Origin: Bifidobacterium pseudolongum subsp. globosum
Lineage (GTDB): Bacteria > Actinomycetota > Actinomycetes > Actinomycetales > Bifidobacteriaceae
DNA length: 64,000 bases
Direction of reading: 5' to 3'
Assembly: GCF_004155535.1 (NCBI RefSeq)
Contig: NZ_RYUH01000010.1
Span: 186,001 to 250,000 of the forward strand
Shown: positions 47,494 through 54,119 of the stretch, piece by piece
Layout: every line of letters starts with the position of its first letter
Position numbering within the stretch: position 1 is the first letter of the stretch
Translations under genes and position numbers: made by a program
The notes under the pieces: generated by a model
Seen by the model: the letters and a program-made list of their open reading frames with translations, nothing else
What the model was told of the DNA's origin: nothing
Databases searched by the model: none

Positions 47494-47524
47494 TCGTCGG
47501 GCTGACAGGATTTGAACCTGCGAC
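47494..47524 (-). other. 3' tail of a tRNA gene: prophage attachment site
   Basis: On the minus strand the sequence reads a T-arm (GCAGG-TTCAAAT-CCTGT) and the 3' acceptor strand CAGCCCG with discriminator A. No matching 5' acceptor, D-arm or anticodon arm lies upstream; phage DNA begins there instead. This is the usual remnant at one end of a prophage integrated in a tRNA gene. The isotype cannot be read from the tail, and CCA is not encoded. Confidence 0.8.
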
Positions 47525-47729
47525 ATTCTGTCGCATATGGCAGGTTTTTCAATTCCGCCGCTAGTGTTTCAAATGTTCGCTAATGCTTGATTTTGCAATG
47601 GTTCGTGAACACCGCTCATGTTTGGCCTGTGGGTGGTTTTTTCAGGATAGTCTGCGTTCATCGTACCGTTTTCGTACCCCAGTTCTTGGTTTGTACGCGT
47701 ATTCTTGACAAGTGGGTAACGGAAAAGAG

Positions 47730-47762
47730 CCCCATGTATCCAAGGTGACCGGATACATGGGG
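47730..47762 (-). terminator. Terminator of the prophage late operon
   Basis: 12-bp perfect stem (47730-47741 and 47751-47762) followed on the minus strand by CTCTTTTCC, 21 bases after the holin stop. Confidence 0.88.
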
Positions 47763-47783
47763 CATGTTTATTCGCGCTGAATA

Positions 47784-48191
47784 TTATTCCACTGGACGCT
47801 TCTGATCGTGGTTTCCTTCGACGGTATCCGCGGTCTCGATGACGAGGTCGACGTCCGTCTGATGTTGCGGGAATCTGGATGCGATGCCGGCGATGTGGGG
47901 GTTGATCGCTTTGAGGTTCTCGAGGATGCTGACGCATTCGGTGAGGACCACGTAGACGCACACACAGGTCATGAGGGGCACGGCGAGGGTGATCTGCGGG
48001 GTGACTGCCGCAGCCCACTCGAACAGGCCTGCCAATACGATGGCGCCCATGAAGCCGATCTTGTGGAACAGGCCACGGCGCAGGGCTTGGGATTGCATGT
48101 CGTGCAGGTACCAGGCCTTGCACAGGCCGGAGATGACGTCGAGGGCCATGAAGGCGAGTGCGACGATGATGAGGACCCAGTTGATGTTCAT
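47784..48191 (-). CDS. Phage holin
   Basis: 135 aa. Three or so hydrophobic segments (VLIIVALAFMALDVISGL, IGFMGAIVLAGLFEWA, LMTCVCVYVVLTECVSI) match the Gram-positive phage holin family 4_1. The tail is charged. It should form the membrane hole that releases the endolysin. The start overlaps the endolysin stop by 4 bases; it is the last gene of the late operon. Confidence 0.88.
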   Translation of the reverse strand: MNINWVLIIVALAFMALDVISGLCKAWYLHDMQSQALRRGLFHKIGFMGAIVLAGLFEWAAAVTPQITLAVPLMTCVCVYVVLTECVSILENLKAINPHIAGIASRFPQHQTDVDLVIETADTVEGNHDQKRPVE

Positions 48192-49096
48192 TTGCGCGCC
48201 TCCAGTTTCGCGATGACCTTGTCTGCGATCCTGTCGATGGTCTCGTCGGTCAGGTGCATTTCGGCGGTCTTGTCAGGACGTTTGTTCCCGGGGTTGGGGA
48301 TGAGCGCGCGAATGCGTTTGTCCATCCAGTCGATGCGCGTCCATAGGTCTGCGCGGTTGGGTTTGCCATCGATGCCGAGCATGCCGGATGCGCTCGAATC
48401 GGTGCGCAACAGCATATCGATGACTTTTTTGAGTTTGCCCATGATAGAGCGCAGTTGGTTGTTCGCGCCGTTGGCCGCGTTGTCGATGCCCGTGAGCCTG
48501 TCCCGTGCCTGTGTGCCGTGTGTCTTGTACTGCCATACGGCTTCGGCGATTTTGTTGATGTCGTTCTGTGTAACCACTTCGGTCTCCTCTCCTCCGCCGG
48601 TGCCGGCGAGAATCTGGTTTGCTTGGTTGATGACATACTGGTAGTCGAGCCCGTTCGGCGCGAGGTCCGGACAGGTGGTGTGGTCGGTACCGGGGATCTC
48701 GCGATGCAGATAGACGTTGCCGTTGAGGCCGTCATGGATGAGACGGGGCCATCCCATGCGTCGTGCGATGTCGGCACATAATCGGGCCGAGGCGTCCATG
48801 CAGGCGCGTGTGCAGCGGTTGGCGCTGAGCCCGCCCTCGTGCTCGATGCTGATGCCGGTGGCGTTGCTCAACCAGTCCGCATCGGCCCATGCGGTGTCGG
48901 ATTCCGACACGTATTGGTGGATTGCGCCGGTTGCCCCGATGCCGTACGTACTGCTGGTTTTCGTAGCGGGGTTCAAAAATGTGGCGTCCGTGCCCGCCAG
49001 ATAGCCGGCCATGATATGTAGGGTGATGTGGTCGATCTTCTGGCCGCGCCGGCCTGGTTCGTAGTTCGGCGAGCCGACCCATGTCGCATTGACCAT
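48188..49096 (-). CDS. Endolysin, N-acetylmuramoyl-L-alanine amidase
   Basis: 302 aa with AAAGGAA before the ATG. Residues ~1-165 are an amidase_2/PGRP fold: Zn His in ITLHIMAG (~27), STYGIGATGAIHQYV, GISIEHEGG, and HREIPGTDHTTCPD near 140. A short linker leads to a C-terminal part with predicted helices and a Lys-rich end, probably for cell-wall targeting. It cleaves the sugar-peptide amide bond in peptidoglycan at the end of infection. Confidence 0.9.
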   Translation of the reverse strand: MVNATWVGSPNYEPGRRGQKIDHITLHIMAGYLAGTDATFLNPATKTSSTYGIGATGAIHQYVSESDTAWADADWLSNATGISIEHEGGLSANRCTRACMDASARLCADIARRMGWPRLIHDGLNGNVYLHREIPGTDHTTCPDLAPNGLDYQYVINQANQILAGTGGGEETEVVTQNDINKIAEAVWQYKTHGTQARDRLTGIDNAANGANNQLRSIMGKLKKVIDMLLRTDSSASGMLGIDGKPNRADLWTRIDWMDKRIRALIPNPGNKRPDKTAEMHLTDETIDRIADKVIAKLEARK

Positions 49097-49138
49097 GTCG
49101 CTCTTTTCCTTTCAGGGTCATGGGCGTCAGCCCGGTGG

Positions 49139-49416
49139 TTATTGGTTTTCCAAGAGCCATATGCGCCGTAGGCTTGGTGTGATGGTCTTGCGGTGTTGCA
49201 CGGGTGCGGTGCCGGAGTAGTTGAGGCGTAGGCGCAGTGTCGTGGCGGCTGATATGTGGATGCTGATCTTCCTGCCGGTGCGGATCGTGTATGCTGCGTC
49301 CGTTTTGTCAGAGAACACGATCTCCGCGTACATCAGGCCGGTGGCCTCGGGCACGTGCAGTTCGTATTAGAATCCGCCATCACGCCCTCGATGAGATCCA
49401 CAATCTGGTCAGTCAT
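49139..49416 (-). pseudogene. Short phage tail-region gene split by a frameshift
   Basis: Begins at ATG 49416 after AAGGAGG and reads MTDQIVDLIEGVMADSN, the same opening as the next gene upstream (MTDQIIDLQEATM). About 49366-49372 the frame is lost by one missing base. The rest continues in another frame (YELHVPEATGLMYAEIVFSD) to 49139. Repaired, it would be about 92 aa. The small separate frame from GTG 49354 has no ribosome site. Confidence 0.6.
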
Positions 49417-49429
49417 GATTCCTCCTTGG

Positions 49430-50686
49430 TTAGATGGCGTCGAGTGAGAGCGGGTATGAGGCTGTGAACGCGACCTGTGAGAATGATGCCCATGGGGTGG
49501 TGGTGTCTCCTTTGTCGAGATGGACATCCATGGTGGTGCACCCGTATCGGTTTGGATAGATTTGGACACTGCCCTGATAAACCGGTTTTCTACTCGCATA
49601 GGCACATGCCTGCGCGAAAATCGTGCGGGTTGGGGGGAACGGTAGATATTTTTTGCTTGAATCGTAGGTCGTGTTTTCCGGGCCTCGTTCGGGGATCGTG
49701 CACAATCGGAGCGTGGCGTGACGGTCTGCAGCCGTGGGAGAGCCAACGCTGGGGTCTATGTCACGTGCCCATCTGATGCTTTTGCAATCGAAATGCAGTG
49801 TGACCAGTCCCGGGCCGATCTCGAAGATAAGACGACGGTCCCCTGCGGTCGGTATTACTAATTCGCTGCTCGTCAGTGCGGTCGATTCGGGGAAATCATC
49901 CTGGCCATAGCGCTGCAAATCCGCATAGCAGACGCTGCCGGCCTTGAGGTATTCGCTGCCGCCGCGCAACGCCGCCGCGATGATGCCCGCGAAATACACG
50001 TACCCCGCTTTGGTCAGGTGCTGCAGGTTCTCCCTGGCGTCCGCGTCGGTGCGATAGAACATGAAATCCCGGTACATGGGCAGCCACATGCTCTCAGGAT
50101 GCACACTCACACCGGCGTTCGTCGCGCGTTCGATCAACTCCGCATACATGAAATTGAACCCTTGGTTGGGTGTGCGGGGCATGTTCGGGAACAGGTGGGC
50201 GGGCACGCCGGGCCACGCGGCCTTCACCTTGGCGCACAAGTCCTCTGTCTGATCGATGATGTCCCTACGGGTCTGTGTGCCGTTGAAAATATTGTTCGTG
50301 CCACCGACAATCACGATGGCGGTGGGATGTTTGGCGGTCGGATCGGCGAGCGCTCGGGTGATCTGCGCGTTGGCCATGTGGGTGAGTTGGTTGCCGCTCA
50401 CCCCATAGTTTTTGATCCATTGCGCGCCCAACTCCTGTTGCAGGACCTGTGGCAGGTATCCGCCGTAATAGGCGGTCCATGAGTCGCCGAGCATGATGAT
50501 ACGCTCACCGCCACGCCGGGTGAGTGCCTGCCATGTGGCCGACGCGTCCGAGTCGATCGCCGCGGCGATGGCCTCGTCATTGCTCACGGCGTTCACGCCC
50601 GGCAACCCCTGTTCTCCGCGGGGGCCCTGATAGCCGCGCGGCCCCGGCATGGTTGCTTCCTGTAGATCGATGATCTGATCCGTCAT
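49430..50686 (-). CDS. Phage tail-tip protein with SGNH/GDSL hydrolase domain
   Basis: 418 aa from ATG 50686 after AGGAGG. A short collagen-like stretch (PGPRGYQGPRGEQGLPG) at ~14-30 is followed by an SGNH hydrolase: Ser in IIMLGDSWTAYYGG, Gly in YGVSGNQLTH, Asn in VGGTNNIF, and a late Asp/His pair in DARENLQHLT. The C-terminal ~150 residues look like a beta-rich binding part. Probably deacylates or trims surface glycans of the host during adsorption; inferred from the fold and position. Confidence 0.83.
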   Translation of the reverse strand: MTDQIIDLQEATMPGPRGYQGPRGEQGLPGVNAVSNDEAIAAAIDSDASATWQALTRRGGERIIMLGDSWTAYYGGYLPQVLQQELGAQWIKNYGVSGNQLTHMANAQITRALADPTAKHPTAIVIVGGTNNIFNGTQTRRDIIDQTEDLCAKVKAAWPGVPAHLFPNMPRTPNQGFNFMYAELIERATNAGVSVHPESMWLPMYRDFMFYRTDADARENLQHLTKAGYVYFAGIIAAALRGGSEYLKAGSVCYADLQRYGQDDFPESTALTSSELVIPTAGDRRLIFEIGPGLVTLHFDCKSIRWARDIDPSVGSPTAADRHATLRLCTIPERGPENTTYDSSKKYLPFPPTRTIFAQACAYASRKPVYQGSVQIYPNRYGCTTMDVHLDKGDTTTPWASFSQVAFTASYPLSLDAI

Positions 50687-50694
50687 GGCTCCTC

Positions 50695-51057
50695 CTAATC
50701 GCTCAATGTCCAATAACCCCAGCCGATCGTGCGCCGCTCACCCGTGAGAGTGTTGCGCACGGTGACCTTCCATTGGCCGGATCGCCTCGTGTCCCACTGG
50801 TCGCCCGTGAACGCGTTCGCGGGGATGTCGCAGACCGCGTAGCCATCCGACGTCATCGTCTGGCACGCATGCTCAAACCACAGCTCCCGCCCATCAGGCG
50901 AGCGCAGTTTGATCTGCCCGGCCCACGCGCTCAGATCGACCGGTGTGGTCTCGCCGGTGGTGAGGTTGCGTTTGCGCCACCTGCCGCCGATGCGCTGGGT
51001 GTCGCCACGCACGAGCCGGATATCCAATCGGCCAACTTTTGTACCTGTCACTGCCAT
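50695..51057 (-). CDS. Phage tail-associated protein, unknown
   Basis: 120 aa, beta-rich, no membrane segment (RLDIRLVRGDTQRIGGRW, SAWAGQIKLRSPDGRELWF). The layout resembles small BppU-like N-terminal domains that dock receptor-binding parts to siphophage baseplates. This is a similarity of pattern only. It lies between two tail-tip genes, 8 bases from one and 9 from the other. Confidence 0.65.
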   Translation of the reverse strand: MAVTGTKVGRLDIRLVRGDTQRIGGRWRKRNLTTGETTPVDLSAWAGQIKLRSPDGRELWFEHACQTMTSDGYAVCDIPANAFTGDQWDTRRSGQWKVTVRNTLTGERRTIGWGYWTLSD

Positions 51058-51066
51058 TGGTGCCTC

Positions 51067-52269
51067 CTACTTCTTTTCGAGTGCATCGACGCGTTTAGTG
51101 AGGTTCGTCAGGTCGAGGTCGATGCGCCATGCGGTGTCGCTGGTGGACTTTTCCAGTTTTGAGATGTGGTCCACTGTGTCGTTGAGCCGGTTGGTGAGCG
51201 ATTGCAGGTTGGTGACCGTGTCGCCTTGGTCGCCGACGATGATGGTTAGCTGATCCTGCTGTCTTTTCAGCTGGTCCTGCGCGTTCTTGATGTCGGTCTG
51301 CTGGCTTGCGAGCTGTTTTTGTTGATCTGCGAGCTGGTCCTGGGCCGCTTTGAGTGCTTTCTGCTGGTTGGACAGCTGGGCCTGCTGGTCCGCGAGCTGC
51401 TGCTGTTGTTTCGCGAGTTCATCCTGCTGCTGTTCGAGCATGTCCTGCTGCTGTTCGAGCAGGACCTGCTGCACGCCCTGCGCCTGCGTCAGCTCGTCGA
51501 GTTTCTGCGTGACCCCGCCAAGCTCGGTGCCCGTTGGACGATTCGCCTCGCGTTTTTCGGCTTCACGCCGACGGGTGGCCTCGACCTGCCGGCTGGCCCA
51601 ATCGTTCAGACCGCTGCTGTATGTGCGGGTCGGGGTGATGGGCTGGTCGACCGGTTCGCCTTGGTCGTCGCGGATCGCGTCGACGATCGCCTCGGCCAAT
51701 CGGGCGTGCCCCTCGTCGTTGGGCAGGATCCCGGATGATTGCAACCCCGTGTCGGTGCCGAGCACGGTGCGTAGGTTGACGGCGAGCGCGTCTGCTTGCC
51801 GTGCTTGGCCGAGGATGGCGGAGACGATGGTCGTCGTGTCCGCGAGTTGGGTGTCGTTCATACCGGCGAGGCTGCCTGAGCCGGCCGCCCAGATGATGCG
51901 CGCCTGTGGAAACGCTTTTCGGCATTCGTTGGCGGCGTCGCGTGCTTTGTAGATGACGGCCGGGAGCGCGCTGACCGGGTCCTCGAGACCGCCGGCGAGG
52001 ATGACGTAGGCGACCGCGTTGTGGTCGTAGCTGGTGTCGTCACGCGCAGCGTAGCAGCGGGTGACGAGCCCGTTGGACACGGTCGCGCTGGCCGACGCGT
52101 AGTTCTTTTCGGTGAGGCCGAGGTCGCGGCTGGCGATGCTGCTCATGCGGTTGGCCGGTGCGGATGCTCCCCCACCTGCGGCGATGATGCCGCCGATCCA
52201 TACGATGATGGTGCCGGCGCGGGCTCCTGAGCGTAGGAGTGGCGCGGCGCTGGGTCCTGCGGTAGGCAT
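51067..52269 (-). CDS. Phage tail protein with SGNH-like domain and Gln-rich coiled coil
   Basis: 400 aa from ATG 52269, which overlaps the stop of the minor tail gene (TAATG), with AAGGAGG upstream. Residues ~1-205 look like a degenerate SGNH fold (VAYVILAGGLEDP, IIWAAGSG, LPNDEGHARLAEAI with the Asp/His end). A long coiled coil follows at ~240-350, built of repeats of the type LxxQQxxLxxQQ. It probably forms a trimeric fibre or tail-tip stalk. Confidence 0.75.
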   Translation of the reverse strand: MPTAGPSAAPLLRSGARAGTIIVWIGGIIAAGGGASAPANRMSSIASRDLGLTEKNYASASATVSNGLVTRCYAARDDTSYDHNAVAYVILAGGLEDPVSALPAVIYKARDAANECRKAFPQARIIWAAGSGSLAGMNDTQLADTTTIVSAILGQARQADALAVNLRTVLGTDTGLQSSGILPNDEGHARLAEAIVDAIRDDQGEPVDQPITPTRTYSSGLNDWASRQVEATRRREAEKREANRPTGTELGGVTQKLDELTQAQGVQQVLLEQQQDMLEQQQDELAKQQQQLADQQAQLSNQQKALKAAQDQLADQQKQLASQQTDIKNAQDQLKRQQDQLTIIVGDQGDTVTNLQSLTNRLNDTVDHISKLEKSTSDTAWRIDLDLTNLTKRVDALEKK

Positions 52270-53387
52270 TAGCACACCTCCTTGCATGTGACGGTGAGCA
52301 GGTCCGACCCGGTGTCCCCTGAGATGTCGGTGACTTTGAGTTCGAGGGTCTGATCGCCGAGGTAATCGTCAGAGAATCTGGTGACGGCGTGGTCGCCGAC
52401 CTGTACGTCCCATTCCTCGCCGACTTTGAGGCTGAAGGTCTCGTCGGGCCAGCAGCCGTTGGCGAGTTGGCCGGTGGCGTGCTGTTGGAGGGTAGAGAGG
52501 CGTTCGACGGTGGTGTGTGCCGTGTTGGCGGATTGCATGAGCCCGTAGCCGGCCAATGGTGTGGCGGTCCTGCGGCACATGAGTGTCTTGTCGGAGTCTT
52601 TGCCTCCTGTGGCCCATACCTGGTTCGTCAGGTTGCTGCCCGACCCGGAGACCGATTCGAGGTCGACGCGGCTGTCGGGCAGCGTGGTATCCCACATGTG
52701 CGTCGTGGTGATCAATTCCGGTTTGCCGGCGCGCAGGAGGAACCGCAGATGGTTGTCTGGCGTGAGGTATGGGTCGAATACGACCTCGTTGCCACCCGAC
52801 AGGTTCATAATGTCACTGATCCTGTCCGCGACCGTCGCGAGATCCCACGAGAAATAGGTCCGCTGCTTATCCCCCGGTTCCTGGATGGACGGCAGGTCGA
52901 TGGGGAGGTCCTGCCATTTCTTGGTCTCGAGGATCAGGCGCACGATGCACACCCACCACCACGTGCGTTTCCACGCGAGCGTCATGTTCGCCGCCGGATG
53001 CTCTTCATCGACGAGCACCGTGCCGTCACGCCACCCGTCCTTCAAGGCCGCATTGAGCACAAGACGCTTGGTCAGCAGCGTCAGTCCCCCGCCGCAGGTC
53101 AGACTCAGCGAGCGCGAGCCGGCGTCCCACTGCAGGTCGGTCAATGGGCCGGCGTGGATCACGGAGCGGCCCCGTTGCAGGGCGATCATGCACTTCCACG
53201 GCCTGAGTGTCGACCATAAATCGAGTTGTTTGGCCTCGCGGCTGAGCGGCACCGTCACACTAAGGCTACCGGGTTGTTTAATGCTCTCTTGCCATTGGGC
53301 CGCCGAATACGGCAGCCGGTACAGATGCTCGCCCGTGGTGATCGCATAGGCGTGCACGGTGCATGGTTCGAGGTCGAGCAGGCTCAT
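52269..53387 (-). CDS. Phage minor tail protein (Gp37-like, tail-tip hub)
   Basis: 372 aa. The N-terminus (YRLPYSAAQWQESIKQPGSL and RPWKCMIALQRGRSVIHAG) and general build match the siphovirus Gp37-like/Tal N-terminal hub proteins. They sit under the distal tail protein at the tail tip. Positioned directly after it in transcription order, 3 bases apart. Confidence 0.8.
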   Translation of the reverse strand: MSLLDLEPCTVHAYAITTGEHLYRLPYSAAQWQESIKQPGSLSVTVPLSREAKQLDLWSTLRPWKCMIALQRGRSVIHAGPLTDLQWDAGSRSLSLTCGGGLTLLTKRLVLNAALKDGWRDGTVLVDEEHPAANMTLAWKRTWWWVCIVRLILETKKWQDLPIDLPSIQEPGDKQRTYFSWDLATVADRISDIMNLSGGNEVVFDPYLTPDNHLRFLLRAGKPELITTTHMWDTTLPDSRVDLESVSGSGSNLTNQVWATGGKDSDKTLMCRRTATPLAGYGLMQSANTAHTTVERLSTLQQHATGQLANGCWPDETFSLKVGEEWDVQVGDHAVTRFSDDYLGDQTLELKVTDISGDTGSDLLTVTCKEVC

Positions 53388-53390
53388 GGG

Positions 53391-54119
53391 TCACCTCCAA
53401 GCGGGGCGGATCCCGACGTCGAGCGTCGAACAGTCGGTCTGGATCGTGAGCAGGGTTTTACCGGGTTGGACGGGCAGCGCCCAGTCCGCAATGACCTGCC
53501 CGGCGGAAGGAATCATGTCACGCGTGTCCAGCAGGAGTTCGCTAGTGTCGCCCTCCCACTCGATCTCCGCATCGCCCCACACGGCATACAACGTCGTGAT
53601 ATGCGATGCGGCACGGAACCGGATCCACGTGGGCGCGGTACCGAGGTTGGCGAGGTGGAGCCGCCCGGATTGCGGGGACTGCCACAGCCATTCGCCGTAT
53701 TTGTAGGGGTCGGGGCAGTAGAGCACGAGGGTGCATTCGAACGCGGTCTGGGTGACGAGCATGCCGGCGGCCGGGTCGTCGGCGAGCCAGCATGTGCAGG
53801 TGCGTGTGCCGAGCTGGTCCTCGACGGTCAGGGTCAGTGCGTGGCCCATGAGCGCGCACAGGCGTTGGCTCATGAGCGCAGCCTGCACGCTGGAGATGGC
53901 GTGTTCGAGCACGTGGATGCTGACGGTGCGCCCGGGTTGGGTCAGGCGCGACGGCCAGTAGCATCCGTCCTGTTGGGGACGGTCCAGACCGGCCTCGCGG
54001 ACGGCCGGCGTGGAATACCAGCCGGTGACGCCGTCCTTGAGGATGGTCAGGTCGTGGTCGAGGCTGCCGTCGCCGTCCATGACGATCGTGTCGTCCGTCC
54101 CGGTGAGGGTGATGCGCAT
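53391..54119 (-). CDS. Phage distal tail protein
   Basis: 242 aa from the second of two adjacent ATGs (54119), 6 bases after GGAGG; it overlaps the tape measure stop. Dit-like layout: short N-terminal strand, central GWYSTPAVRE, PGRTVSIHVLEHA, and a galectin-like C-terminal half (TAPTWIRFRAASHITTLYA). It forms the hexameric ring joining tail tube and tip. Confidence 0.8.
   Translation of the reverse strand: MRITLTGTDDTIVMDGDGSLDHDLTILKDGVTGWYSTPAVREAGLDRPQQDGCYWPSRLTQPGRTVSIHVLEHAISSVQAALMSQRLCALMGHALTLTVEDQLGTRTCTCWLADDPAAGMLVTQTAFECTLVLYCPDPYKYGEWLWQSPQSGRLHLANLGTAPTWIRFRAASHITTLYAVWGDAEIEWEGDTSELLLDTRDMIPSAGQVIADWALPVQPGKTLLTIQTDCSTLDVGIRPAWR

Noticed and set aside
47569..48123. 184-aa minus-strand frame at the prophage edge
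   Set aside because: It overlaps the holin in another frame, crosses the operon terminator and reads as low-complexity Pro/Arg/His sequence.
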